A stretch of DNA of 64,000 nt from an uncultured Psychroserpens sp. (GTDB lineage Bacteria > Bacteroidota > Bacteroidia > Flavobacteriales > Flavobacteriaceae). The position numbers and the translations under genes were made by a program. How positions within the stretch are numbered: position 1 is the stretch's first letter; each line of letters begins with the position of its first letter. Shown here piece after piece: positions 43,259 through 53,600 of the stretch. Under the pieces are notes generated by a model. That model made no database searches, was not told the DNA's origin, and saw nothing but the letters and a program-made list of their open reading frames with translations. The DNA lies in NCBI RefSeq assembly GCF_947500255.1, contig NZ_CANMRL010000002.1:1-64000 (forward strand), given 5' to 3'.

Positions 43259-43987
43259 ATGAGAAAATTCAAAAATGTTTTTGCAAAATTATTTAGGGCA
43301 TTATTTGGTAAAACACCAAGTGATTTCAAGAACATTCCAATTTTCATAAATAACTACAATCGGCTACCAACAATTCTAAAACTTATAGAGGCTTTAGAAA
43401 AAAGAGGATATACCAACATTCATATTTTAGATAATCAATCTACATATCCACCTCTTCTTGAATATTACAAGAACACGCCTTACAAAGTACATTTCCTTGA
43501 AAAAAACTTTGGCTCTAAAGCATTTTGGAAAAGTGGGTTGTGGTTAAAATTCGTAACATCATATTATGTCTATACAGATCCCGATGTTGTTCCAATAGAA
43601 GACTGTCCAGATGACTTTTTAGAATACTTCTATTCGTTGTTAAAGAAATACCCAAAAGCTCACAAAGTAGGTTTTTCACTCAAAATAGACGATCTACCTG
43701 ATACGTATATCAACAAAGAAAAAGTTATTGAATGGGAAAGTAGATACCATAAAGAAACCATAGAGGATAATGTATTTATAGCTGCAATAGATACCACTTT
43801 TGCGCTTTATCGCCCTTTTTCTAAGCTTGGACAACGCGACCATAGAACGTTGACATTGAGAACTGGAATTCCGTATCAAGCAAGACACTTACCTTGGTAC
43901 ATTGACAACGAGAATCTTGATGATGAAGAACTGTTCTATATCAATTCTATCGAAACAAGAACGGGTTGGTCTAGACAAAACAAGTAA
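43259..43987 (+). CDS. Glycosyltransferase of the GT-A type
   Basis: The product has 242 residues. It reads PIFINNYNRLPTILKLIEALEKRGYTNI (about 27-54), ILDNQST, then the metal motif DPD (YTDPDVVP, about 104-111), and RTGIPYQARHLPWY in the C-terminal half. It belongs to a divergent GT2-like group. Last gene of the 40590-43987 run. Confidence 0.88.
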   Translation: MRKFKNVFAKLFRALFGKTPSDFKNIPIFINNYNRLPTILKLIEALEKRGYTNIHILDNQSTYPPLLEYYKNTPYKVHFLEKNFGSKAFWKSGLWLKFVTSYYVYTDPDVVPIEDCPDDFLEYFYSLLKKYPKAHKVGFSLKIDDLPDTYINKEKVIEWESRYHKETIEDNVFIAAIDTTFALYRPFSKLGQRDHRTLTLRTGIPYQARHLPWYIDNENLDDEELFYINSIETRTGWSRQNK

Positions 43988-44032
43988 ATCAAAAAAAATC
44001 TCGAAATTTGCATCTTGTAAATTTAAATCATA

Positions 44033-44602
44033 GTGAGCATATTAGATACCGAAATAGAAAACGCCTTATCAATTCTTAAACAAGGAAAATTGATTCTCTA
44101 TCCAACAGATACTGTTTGGGGAATTGGTTGTGATGCATCAAATCATGAAGCTGTAAAGAAAGTCTACAAACTCAAACAAAGAGCAGATTCTAAGGCACTC
44201 ATATGTCTTGTCAATAACTATTCTATGTTAGAGAAACATGTTGATAAAGTGCCTCAAATGGCATATAGTATTTTAAATATCGCCGTAAAACCAACCACAA
44301 TTATTTATGATAATCCAGCTGGTGTTGCAGAAAATCTAATCGCTAATGATAATACTTTGGCCATTAGAGTTGTCAAAGATAAATTTTGCGAACAACTCAT
44401 TAAACAATTAAAAAAACCTCTGGTCTCAACTTCGGCAAATATTAGCGGTCAGCCTACTCCAAAATCATTCAAAGAAATAAGTGAAGAGATTTTAAAAGGT
44501 GTGGACTATGTCGTAAATTTGCAAAGCGAAAAAAGTGATATAAAACCATCGTCAATTATCAAACTAGGAAATGATGGGGCTATAAAAATCATACGAGAAT
44601 AA
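44033..44602 (+). CDS. tsaC: Threonylcarbamoyl-AMP synthase (Sua5/YciO/YrdC family)
   Basis: The product has 189 residues with a GTG start; no ATG fits. The substrate-binding cleft motifs are YPTDTVWGIGCDASN (about 23-37), KVYKLKQRADSKALI and VSTSANISGQPTP. It makes threonylcarbamoyl-AMP for the t6A37 modification of ANN-decoding tRNAs. The tRNA nucleotidyltransferase gene follows, and both are tRNA-maturation functions. Confidence 0.95.
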   Translation: MSILDTEIENALSILKQGKLILYPTDTVWGIGCDASNHEAVKKVYKLKQRADSKALICLVNNYSMLEKHVDKVPQMAYSILNIAVKPTTIIYDNPAGVAENLIANDNTLAIRVVKDKFCEQLIKQLKKPLVSTSANISGQPTPKSFKEISEEILKGVDYVVNLQSEKSDIKPSSIIKLGNDGAIKIIRE

Positions 44603-44626
44603 AACTTGCGTCGAGCAATTTTAATA

Positions 44627-46051
44627 ATGAATTATAAACAAGCATTAAAACATCCCATTTTTGCGGTTATTAGCAAGTCTGCTCAAGAATTAGGAGTCGA
44701 TAGTTATGTTATTGGTGGTTTTGTTCGTGATTTCATTTTAAACCGTGGTGAACACAAAGACATTGATATTGTTGCCATAGGAAGCGGTATCGCTCTTGCA
44801 AAACTAGTGGCTAAAAACTTGCCTTCTCAACCAAAAGTTCAAGTCTTTAAAACCTACGGAACTGCTATGTTAGTGCATGACGGAATGGATATTGAATTTG
44901 TTGGAGCACGAAAAGAATCATATTCTAAAAACAGTAGAAATCCAGTTGTCGAAAACGGTACACTACAAGATGACCAAAATAGGCGCGATTTTACAATAAA
45001 TGCCATGGCCTTAAATTTATCTGAGCAGCACTTCGGAAATTTGCTAGATCCTTTTAATGGCATTCAAGACCTAAAAGATAAAATCATACGTACACCTTTA
45101 GATCCTGACATCACTTATAGTGATGACCCTCTGAGAATGATGCGTGCGATTAGGTTTGCTACTCAGCTCAATTTCACTATTGAATCTAAATCGCTTCAAG
45201 CCATATCAAAAAACAACGATCGTATTAAGATTATTACTAAAGAACGTATTGTAGTCGAGCTTCATAAAATTCTTGAAAGTGATAAGCCCTCAATAGGATT
45301 TTTACATTTAGAAAAAACAGGTTTGCTAGACCATATCATGCCTGAGCTTACAGCACTTAAAGGTATTGATGAAGTTGAAGGTCAAACACATAAGGACAAT
45401 TTTTATCACACCTTAGAAGTTGTTGATAATATTGCAAAAACAACTAAGAACTTATGGTTGCGTTGGGCTGCACTACTACATGATATTGGCAAAGCTCCTA
45501 CTAAAAAGTTTAGCAAAAAAGTAGGCTGGACATTTCATGCCCATGAATTTGAAGGTGCCAAAATGGTATACCATTTATTCAAACGTCTAAAAATGCCTTT
45601 GAATGACAAAATGAAGTTTGTTCAAAAAATGGTATATATGAGTTCTCGCCCTATTGTTCTTGCTCAAGACATCGTTACAGATTCTGCAGTGAGACGCTTG
45701 GTTTTTGATGCTGGTGATTATGTCGAAGATTTGATGACATTGTGTGAAGCAGATATCACAACTAAGAATCCAAAAAAATTCAATAAGTATCATAACAATT
45801 TTAAAATTGTTCGTCAGAAAATTGAAGAAGTAGAAGCTCGTGATCATGTACGTAATTTTCAACCTCCAATTTCAGGAGAAGAAATTATGAAAGCCTTTAA
45901 TTTAAAACCATCAAGAGAAATTGGTCAAATTAAAGAAGTAATCAAAGAAGCGATTTTAGAAGGCGATATTCCTAATGAATATGAGGCTGCCTATCAACTT
46001 ATGCTGAAAGAAGGCGAACGATTAGGACTCAAAGTAAATTCTCAATTATGA
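44627..46051 (+). CDS. cca: tRNA nucleotidyltransferase / poly(A) polymerase family with HD domain
   Basis: The product has 474 residues from ATG 44627; an in-frame TTG at 44606 is less likely. The head domain has SYVIGGFVRDFILNRGEHKDIDIVAIG (about 26-52), then RRDFTINAMALNL. Residues from about 245 on form an HD phosphohydrolase domain (WAALLHDIGKAPTKK). It adds or repairs the 3' CCA of tRNA. The HD part may give 2',3'-phosphatase activity. The GNAT gene overlaps its stop by 4 bp. Confidence 0.95.
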   Translation: MNYKQALKHPIFAVISKSAQELGVDSYVIGGFVRDFILNRGEHKDIDIVAIGSGIALAKLVAKNLPSQPKVQVFKTYGTAMLVHDGMDIEFVGARKESYSKNSRNPVVENGTLQDDQNRRDFTINAMALNLSEQHFGNLLDPFNGIQDLKDKIIRTPLDPDITYSDDPLRMMRAIRFATQLNFTIESKSLQAISKNNDRIKIITKERIVVELHKILESDKPSIGFLHLEKTGLLDHIMPELTALKGIDEVEGQTHKDNFYHTLEVVDNIAKTTKNLWLRWAALLHDIGKAPTKKFSKKVGWTFHAHEFEGAKMVYHLFKRLKMPLNDKMKFVQKMVYMSSRPIVLAQDIVTDSAVRRLVFDAGDYVEDLMTLCEADITTKNPKKFNKYHNNFKIVRQKIEEVEARDHVRNFQPPISGEEIMKAFNLKPSREIGQIKEVIKEAILEGDIPNEYEAAYQLMLKEGERLGLKVNSQL

Positions 46052-46500
46052 TTAAAATCATAAGAACAGACTCAAAGAATGAAGATTTTAGCGACCTGAT
46101 AAAAGAGTTGGATGCCTATCTAAAAGTGACCGATGGGGATGAGCATGAATTTTACAATCAATTTAATGGCATTGATGTCTTGAATCATGTGATTCTTGTA
46201 TATGACCAAAATGAAGCTGTTGCTTGTGGTGCCTTCAAAGAATTTAACACCTCTAGTGTTGAGATTAAACGCATGTATACTAAACCAAAAACGAGAGGTA
46301 AAGGTTTGGCCTCACAAGTGTTAAGCGCTTTAGAAACCTGGGCTCATGAACTAGGCTATACAGCTTGTGTCCTTGAAACAGGAATACGTCAAAAAGAAGC
46401 TGTTCAGTTCTACAAAAAAAATAATTACACTAATATCCCAAACTATGGTCAATATATAAATATGACCAATAGCTTGTGCTTTGAAAAAAAACTAGTTTAA
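46048..46500 (+). CDS. GNAT-family N-acetyltransferase
   Basis: The product has 150 residues. The acetyl-CoA-binding motif A is KRMYTKPKTRGKGLASQVLSALETWAHELGY (about 72-102), with RGKGLAS as the pyrophosphate loop, and motif B is QKEAVQFYKKNNYT. The substrate is unknown. The ATG overlaps the stop of the preceding gene (ATGA), and the haem A synthase gene begins directly after its stop. Confidence 0.92.
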   Translation: MIKIIRTDSKNEDFSDLIKELDAYLKVTDGDEHEFYNQFNGIDVLNHVILVYDQNEAVACGAFKEFNTSSVEIKRMYTKPKTRGKGLASQVLSALETWAHELGYTACVLETGIRQKEAVQFYKKNNYTNIPNYGQYINMTNSLCFEKKLV

Positions 46501-47517
46501 ATGAAAAAGGATAATAAAAAAGTCATCTATTGGCTACTTATTGGCTGTGTTCTAATCTTTATAATGGTTATTGTTGGCGGTATTACCAGATTAACACATT
46601 CTGGATTATCTATATCAAACTATAAACTCATTTCTGGTACTATCCCACCTATGAATGATGTTGAATGGCAAGAAGCTTTTGAACTTTACAAACAATACCC
46701 TGAATATCAAAAATTAAATACGCATTTTGACTTACAAGATTTTAAAGATATTTATTTCTGGGAATGGTTACATCGCGTCATTGGTAGATTTATAGGACTC
46801 GTATTTATTATCCCTTTCTTATATTTTTTAATACGAAAGCAATTAACCAGAGCAACTATCAAAAAAAGTATTATTCTATTAGCCCTAGGCGCTTTTCAAG
46901 GCTTTCTAGGTTGGTATATGGTTAAAAGTGGCTTGGTCGATAATCCTGATGTAAGTCATTATCGTCTTGCTGCTCATTTAACAACAGCGTTTCTAACATT
47001 TGCTTTTACATTTTGGGTTGCCTTAGATTTAATCTTTCCGCAAAAAAAAGAGATTGAAAAAAAACTAAGAAACTTTATAAGAATAGCTTTAGTCGTTTTA
47101 ATATTACAAATTATCTATGGTGCATTTGTTGCAGGTTTAGATGCAGGCTTCATGCATAACCATTGGCCTATGATGAGTGAAGGCAAGTTTATTCATGAAA
47201 CTGTATATACTGAACATCAGCCACTTTATAAAAACTTTATTGAAGGCAGAAGCGGTGTACAGTTTGCCCATAGAACTTTAGCGTATATTGTTGTGATTTT
47301 TATTATTGCTATTTGGTTAAAGACTAGAAAACTAAACGTATCAAAGTACCAAGCAATCGGTATTAAAACACTATTAATCACCATAGCTATTCAGTTTATT
47401 CTAGGTGTTCTTACTATAATATATACTGTTCCTGTTTGGTTAGGGGTTTCTCATCAAGCTGGAGCATTCTTGCTTCTTTCTGCTATGGTATTTACATTGC
47501 ATCGTTTCAGTAAATAA
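46501..47517 (+). CDS. ctaA: Haem A synthase (COX15/CtaA family)
   Basis: The product has 338 residues with eight membrane segments. Haem-ligating histidines sit in RLTHSGLSI, WEWLHRVIGRFIG, HYRLAAHLTTAF, FAHRTLAY and SHQAGAFLLL. It oxidises the C8 methyl of haem O to make haem A for cytochrome c oxidase. It is the longer type found in Bacteroidota and eukaryotes, without the Cys pair of Bacillus CtaA. No ctaB is adjacent. Confidence 0.96.
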   Translation: MKKDNKKVIYWLLIGCVLIFIMVIVGGITRLTHSGLSISNYKLISGTIPPMNDVEWQEAFELYKQYPEYQKLNTHFDLQDFKDIYFWEWLHRVIGRFIGLVFIIPFLYFLIRKQLTRATIKKSIILLALGAFQGFLGWYMVKSGLVDNPDVSHYRLAAHLTTAFLTFAFTFWVALDLIFPQKKEIEKKLRNFIRIALVVLILQIIYGAFVAGLDAGFMHNHWPMMSEGKFIHETVYTEHQPLYKNFIEGRSGVQFAHRTLAYIVVIFIIAIWLKTRKLNVSKYQAIGIKTLLITIAIQFILGVLTIIYTVPVWLGVSHQAGAFLLLSAMVFTLHRFSK

Positions 47518-47530
47518 TTTAAAAAAAGCA

Positions 47531-47538
47531 TACCTTTG
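47531..47538 (+). promoter_or_regulatory. -7 element (TACCTTTG) of the pRiA4b ORF-3-like gene
   Basis: It is an exact TAnnTTTG match 17 nt before the ATG at 47556. Confidence 0.55.
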
Positions 47539-47555
47539 CGCTATAATTAATTACC

Positions 47556-48074
47556 ATGATTTACAGATTTAGAGTCATACTTGATAACGATACTGAAGAC
47601 GATATTTTTAGAGATATTGAAATTAGAGAAACAGATTCACTTGAAGATTTGCATAACACCATCACACAGTCTTTTGGTTTTGACGGATTAGAAATGGCCT
47701 CATTTTATGTGAGCAACGATGCCTGGGAACAAGGCGAAGAAATTTCGATGTTTGATGTGAGTGAAGGAGCAAATGCCGTGAGAACCATGAGTGAAACAGT
47801 TCTTAATGATATTGTACACGAAGCCCAAACAAAATTGATTTATGTGTATGACTTTTTAAACATGTGGACCTTCTTTGTAGAACTTGCTGAAATTGTAGAT
47901 GAAGCTGAAGGTGCCGACTACCCAAACCTCATGTATGTTCATGGTCAAATTCCTGATACCGCTCCTGAAAAAGCGTTTGAAGCTGAGGATCTTGATGACG
48001 ATTTCAATGAATTAGATGATGATATTGATGTAGGCGATTATGATAATTTAGATTTTGACGAAAATTGGAATTAA
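47556..48074 (+). CDS. Plasmid pRiA4b ORF-3-like protein (PF07929)
   Basis: The product has 172 residues. The N-terminal two thirds read YRFRVILDNDTEDDIFRDIEI, LEDLHNTITQSFGFDGLEMASFYVS and LIYVYDFLNMWTFFVELAEI, the pattern of this small family, which databases also label TnpR passenger of IS1096. The C-terminal 40 residues are strongly acidic (DLDDDFNELDDDIDVGDYDN). There is no transposon here; the name is historical. The function is unknown. Confidence 0.9.
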   Translation: MIYRFRVILDNDTEDDIFRDIEIRETDSLEDLHNTITQSFGFDGLEMASFYVSNDAWEQGEEISMFDVSEGANAVRTMSETVLNDIVHEAQTKLIYVYDFLNMWTFFVELAEIVDEAEGADYPNLMYVHGQIPDTAPEKAFEAEDLDDDFNELDDDIDVGDYDNLDFDENWN

Positions 48075-48086
48075 TACATTTAGAAA

Positions 48087-48665
48087 ATGAGTGAATTTTG
48101 GGATTTTTTAGTCGAAGGTGTTAATCATATTCTTGACCCAGAAGGTCTAGATCATTTCTACTTTATTCTCTCATTTTGTATCCTTTATACGTTTAAAGAC
48201 TGGAAAAAAATTCTGGGGCTTGTAACAGCATTTACTGTAGGCCATTGTATTACACTTTTTTTATCAGGTCTTAATATTGTAAGCATTAATACAGATGTCA
48301 TAGAATTTCTAATTCCTATTACCATTTTATTGAGTTGCCTCAATAATTTTTGGATACTTCTAAAAGACAAATCATACAAGCCTCAACTCTCAATTACATA
48401 CCTTATCTTATTAGTATTCGGACTCATTCACGGACTAGGATTCTCAAATTATATCAGACGATTTATTTTTGAGGACGAATCTATCGTTTTGCCTCTACTT
48501 GGCTTTAATGTTGGTATCGAATTGGCTCAACTACTTATTGTTGCTGGCTTCCTATCTATTATATCCATACTAGCCCTAATAGCAAAAAAGAATACAAAGT
48601 GGATAAAACTGAGTGTAAATTTAATTATTACTCTATTGGTTTTAAAAATGTTATTCTTAGATTGA
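48087..48665 (+). CDS. HupE/UreJ family membrane protein
   Basis: The product has 192 residues with about six membrane segments. The family motifs are GLDHFYFILSFC (about 19-30), FTVGHCITLFLS and GLIHGLGFSNYI (about 113-124), whose histidines may bind nickel or another metal. Members include nickel permeases and unassigned proteins. No hydrogenase or urease genes are near, so the cargo is open. Confidence 0.9.
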   Translation: MSEFWDFLVEGVNHILDPEGLDHFYFILSFCILYTFKDWKKILGLVTAFTVGHCITLFLSGLNIVSINTDVIEFLIPITILLSCLNNFWILLKDKSYKPQLSITYLILLVFGLIHGLGFSNYIRRFIFEDESIVLPLLGFNVGIELAQLLIVAGFLSIISILALIAKKNTKWIKLSVNLIITLLVLKMLFLD

Positions 48666-48779
48666 GAAGCATACATTTAGATGCTATAATTCATTTTTGT
48701 AACAAATCTAATTTATAGTCGTCATATTTAAATAATCAACCATTGCAGACCTTTGTGCTGCAAAAAAATCAATCAAATT

Positions 48780-49676
48780 TTGGAATCAATTTTAACCATT
48801 AACAATCTTACCAAGAAATTTGGGTACTTAACTGCTGTTAAAGATTTATCGTTTACTATAAATAAAGGTAATGTTTATGGCATCTTAGGACCCAATGGAA
48901 GTGGTAAATCAACCACGCTTGGAATCGTTTTAAATGTTGTCAATGAAACTGCTGGTGACTTTCACTGGTTTGATGGCAATGTATCGACTCATGATGCTCT
49001 AAAAAAAGTAGGCGCTATTATTGAGCGACCAAATTTCTATCCTTACATGACTGCGCATCAAAACCTAAAACTAGTCTGTAAGATAAAAGGAGTAGACAAT
49101 AGTAAAATTCAAGAAAAACTTGAAGTTGTCGGACTTTTAGATAGAAAAGACCATAAGTTCAAAACCTATTCTTTAGGTATGAAACAACGTTTAGCTATTG
49201 CCTCTGCATTACTAAACGACCCAGAAATCTTAATCTTAGATGAACCAACAAATGGTCTCGACCCTCAAGGAATTCATCAAATACGACAAATCATAAAAGA
49301 TATTGCTAACAACGGCACAACCATACTTTTAGCATCTCACCTTCTCGATGAAGTTGAAAAAGTATGTTCTCATGTTGTGGTCTTGAGAAAAGGAGAAAAA
49401 CTATACTCTGGACGCGTTGATGAAATGATCTCAAGTCATGGCTTTTTTGAACTCAAAACTGAAAAGCAGGATGAATTAATCCATCTTTTGGAAAATCATA
49501 AATCCTTCGGAAATATAAAAGTAGAAGACACTTTAATCACAGCGTTTTTAAATGATCCGATGGATGCAGAAACCTTCAATAAGCTGATGTTTGATAAAGG
49601 CATCATTTTATCTCATCTTGTTAAACGTAAAGAAAGCTTAGAAGAGCAATTCTTACAATTAACAGACAATAATTAA
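48780..49676 (+). CDS. ABC-2 type exporter, ATP-binding subunit
   Basis: The product has 298 residues, with a TTG start at 48780 chosen because a -7-like element (GACCTTTG, 48748-48755) covers the alternative TTG 48753. It has Walker A GPNGSGKST, the signature YSLGMKQRLAI, Walker B ILILDEPTNGLDPQG and switch ASHLLDEV. The C-terminal 80 residues are a variable domain typical of drug or bacteriocin-resistance exporters. The permease gene follows after 55 bp. Confidence 0.93.
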   Translation: MESILTINNLTKKFGYLTAVKDLSFTINKGNVYGILGPNGSGKSTTLGIVLNVVNETAGDFHWFDGNVSTHDALKKVGAIIERPNFYPYMTAHQNLKLVCKIKGVDNSKIQEKLEVVGLLDRKDHKFKTYSLGMKQRLAIASALLNDPEILILDEPTNGLDPQGIHQIRQIIKDIANNGTTILLASHLLDEVEKVCSHVVVLRKGEKLYSGRVDEMISSHGFFELKTEKQDELIHLLENHKSFGNIKVEDTLITAFLNDPMDAETFNKLMFDKGIILSHLVKRKESLEEQFLQLTDNN

Positions 49677-49693
49677 TCATCAATCAAAAGCAG

Positions 49694-49712
49694 TTCTGAA
49701 GTCGCTTCAGAA
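49694..49712 (+). repeat. Intra-operon hairpin between ABC subunits
   Basis: TTCTGAAG (49694-49701) pairs with CTTCAGAA (49705-49712) around TCG. There is no T-run, so it is more likely an mRNA stability or processing element than a terminator. Confidence 0.5.
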
Positions 49713-49731
49713 ACTATAAAAACCAACCACC

Positions 49732-50556
49732 ATGTTAAGATTATTACAACTAGAACTTCAAAAATTACTGCTCAATAGAGCGAGTAAGGTTCTTATTTTT
49801 ATATCATTTATTTTACCATTTTTTGTCATTATCCTATCATCACTACGAATTAACTTTTTTGGCTTTTTCGTACTAGAATTAGGTGACTACGGATTGTTCA
49901 ATTTCCCAATCGTATGGCACATTACCACATTTTTTGCTTCGCAATTCAAATTCTTTTTTGCTATTGTCGTCGTCAGTATGATCGGTAACGAATACAGCAA
50001 TAAAACACTCAAACAAAACCTCATCGACGGGTTGAGTAAAAAGGAATTTATTCTGTCAAAATTCTATACCATTATATTTTTCTCTGCGGTTGCTACCATT
50101 TTAATATTCCTCATTTGCTTATTCATCGGGTTATACTACTCTAGTATCAATGAAGCGCATTTAATTTTTAGAGAAACCGAATTCTTATTTGCTTACTTCT
50201 TAAAATTAGTTGGTTTCTTCAGCTTGTGTTTATTCTTAGGAATGCTCGTAAAACGTTCGGCGTTTGCCTTAGCATTCTTATTTGTACTCTATATTCTTGA
50301 ATGGATTATTTTCGGACTAATAACATGGAAAGCTAATGTTGATATTGCGGAGAAAATTCAAAATTTCTTCCCATTAAAATCCATGTATAAGTTAATTGAT
50401 CAGCCTTTCCAAAGAATTGCAATTTCTAAAGCGCCTAATGGTCAAGAGTTTTTATATGACTTCGCTGTGCATTGGCATGAGATCGCAATTGTATTAGCTT
50501 GGACAGCCTTATTTATCTTTTTATCGTATAGATTATTAAAAAAGCGAGATTTGTAA
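49732..50556 (+). CDS. ABC-2 type exporter, permease subunit
   Basis: The product has 274 residues with about six membrane segments. It begins MLRLLQLELQKLLLNRASKVLIFISFILP, has MIGNEYSNKTLKQNLIDGLSKKEFILSKF after the second span, and ends LSYRLLKKRDL. It pairs with the ATPase upstream. The substrate is unknown. Confidence 0.9.
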   Translation: MLRLLQLELQKLLLNRASKVLIFISFILPFFVIILSSLRINFFGFFVLELGDYGLFNFPIVWHITTFFASQFKFFFAIVVVSMIGNEYSNKTLKQNLIDGLSKKEFILSKFYTIIFFSAVATILIFLICLFIGLYYSSINEAHLIFRETEFLFAYFLKLVGFFSLCLFLGMLVKRSAFALAFLFVLYILEWIIFGLITWKANVDIAEKIQNFFPLKSMYKLIDQPFQRIAISKAPNGQEFLYDFAVHWHEIAIVLAWTALFIFLSYRLLKKRDL

Positions 50557-50686
50557 TATCTTTATTGGCTTAGGTGTCAATTATTTTATAGGTTTTAGTT
50601 AGGTGAGCTTTCCGAAGAAAAAAGTAGGAATTCTAAGGCTGAAACTGTTTAATAACTGACACTTCAAGGCTAATTGCAAATATTAC

Positions 50687-53600
50687 ATGAAAAAGAAATC
50701 CGTTTTAACCCTTATAACGTTACTTTCTGTTGCCCTCACTTTTGCTCAACAAGAAGCTTCTTTTTGGTATTTTGGTCAAAATGCTGGGCTCCAATTTGAC
50801 GCTGGAACTGGCAGTGTAACTGCAATAGTTGATGGCGAGTTGAACACCTTAGAGGGTTGCACCTCTATTTCAGATACAAACGGAAACTTACTATTTTATA
50901 CAGATGGGCAAACGGTCTGGAATCAAAATCACGAAATAATGGCAAATGGTGATTATTTTGGAGGTACAGGTTTATTGGGAGACCCATCTAGTACATCTTC
51001 TGGCTTAATAGTACCAAAACCACAAGACCCAACCCAATATTATATTTTTACTGTTGATGAGCCACATCACAATAACGCGAGTGTAAGTCCTAACCAATTT
51101 ACAGGTAATTATGATAGTGGTGGTACAGTTCCTGGTGCTGATGATGGATTCAATAATGGGTTCAATTATTCCTTGGTTGATATGACATTAAATGGAGGTC
51201 TAGGCGATGTTGTAGATACGGAAAAAAATATTCAGCTTGTCACTTATGATGTCACTAATCCTCAAGAAGTAGCTTATAAATGTTCAGAAAAAATCACTGC
51301 TGTAAAAGCAGATGACTGCTCTTCATTTTGGGTCATTACTCATTTTATAGATAAATTTTATGCGTTTAAAGTGGACATAAATGGTGTTGACACAACTCCT
51401 GTCATTTCTACTGTTGGTCCTGAAGTTCCTGTTTCTGGTTATCGTAGAAATTCGCTTGGTTATATTAAAGCATCTCCAGACGGAACTAAATTAGCTGTAG
51501 CGCATTTTGGATTTGCAAATATAGAAGCTGGCAATGCGGCTGGAGGCGTTTATTTGCTTGATTTTGATAATGATACAGGAGTCGTTTCTAACTCTGTTGA
51601 ATTATACGGACCAGAAAATAATAGAAGCCCATATGGTATTGAATTCTCTTCAGAAAACACAAAACTATATGCTAGTATTGGTAACGGTATTCAAGGTAAT
51701 GAAGGTAGTATTTTATTGCAGTGGGATCTTCTAGTAACGGACATTCCTACATCTGGGACTGAAATTCCTTCACCTGCTAATTTCACTGCTGGAGCTTTGC
51801 AATTAGGCATTGACAAAAAAATATATAGAGCACAATTTGACTTTACAGACGCCAACTCTGGTGATTATATAGGTATTATAGAAAACCCAGAAGCAGATGC
51901 CGGAAATATTATTTACAATGCTCAAGGAGTATTATTAGATGTTTCTGGCACAAATGAAAATGTGAGTCGTATCGGCTTACCGCCTTTTATCCAATCTTTA
52001 TTTAATTCGCAAATTGATATTATCCAAAATGGGATTAGTACTACTGAATTGAAACTTTGTACAGGTGATAGTTACACCTTAATTGCTGAAAACGTTCCAG
52101 GTGGCACCTATACTTGGATGAAAGATGGTATCGTCGTACCAGAAGATACGTTTGAGCTATTCGTTGACACACCTGGTTTTTATGAGGTATTTATTGAACC
52201 TAATAATGGCGAATGCCCAATCGAAGGTGAGGCTGTTGTTGGTGTTTTTGATATTCCTACAGCTACGCAACCTCAAGACATTATCGTTTGCGACTCATCT
52301 GAAACATCTCAGTTTGATCTCTCGGTTCAAGATGCCGATATATTAGGTTCACAAGATCCTAATCAATATACTGTGCATTATTATACCTCACAGGAAGATG
52401 CAGATTCTAATGACAATGAAATTACCGGTCTGTTTGAAAATACCGAAACACCTCAAATCATTTATGCACGCGTCGATAATAACGATAATCAAAACTGTTA
52501 TGCGACCACTTCATTTACCTTAAACGTATTTGTAACACCTGTTATTCTCACATTAGATGACATCACTGTTTGTGATACCGATTTTAATGGTAATAATATG
52601 GACGGATTTACCAACACTAATCTTCAAGATTTAAACGCAGGAATTTTAGGTCCGCAAGATGAGACACTTTATACTATTTCGTACCATCCTTCTCAACAAG
52701 ATGCTGATGATAACACCAATGCTCACTCAAGTATATATACCAATACAACACCTAATGTAGAAGAGATTTTCGTACGTATTGAAAATAATGCCAATACTGA
52801 TTGTTACAGTACAGATTCGTTTATTCTTACCGTGAACAACTCACCAGATGCCCTTGACGCAACACTTATACAATGTGATGAAGATGGGATTCCTGAAGGC
52901 TTTACCATATTTGACCTTAATCAAGCCTTTGATGATATTACTGGTGGTGCTCCAGACAGAACGATTAACTTCTATGTGTCGCTTTCTGATCTAGAAAATG
53001 ATGAAGATGAACTCAATGCTGATGCTTTTGAAAATTATTTCAATCCGCAAACCATCTATGCGTTAGTAACCGATACATCGACTGGATGTATTAATATTGC
53101 CGAACTCACTTTGGAGACTAGTTCTACAGCCTCTAACAATGCTATTTTGGAAGTCTGTGATGATGATGGTACCGAAGATGGATTCTATAACTTCAACCTC
53201 TCTAATGCTCTTGATGATATTCTCTTTGGACTGCCTTCCGATCTGGATGTGACCTTCTATGAAACCTATGAAGAGTCCTTAATCGAAGACAATCCATTGG
53301 GTAATAGCTTTATTAATACAACGCCATACTCTCAAACCATTTATGCGCGTGTGGAGAATATAAATGCCTGCTTTGGAATTAGCGAGATTCAACTCACTGT
53401 TTTCGAATTACCTAATATCGTCACTCAAGAAGAAGTATTTTATTGTCTCAATACCTTTCCCGAGACCATTACCCTAACTGGTGGACTCATTGATGACACA
53501 CCAAATAATTATTATTACGACTGGTCGACTGGTGAAGATGAATTTGAAATTCAGGTGAATGAACTAGGTATCTATACGGTTAGAGTGACCTCTACTGATG

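Noticed and set aside
47556-48074. Mobile-element gene, suggested by the database name TnpR passenger of IS1096
   Set aside because: There are no terminal inverted repeats, transposase or target-site duplications nearby; the family is widespread in chromosomes and the name is historical.
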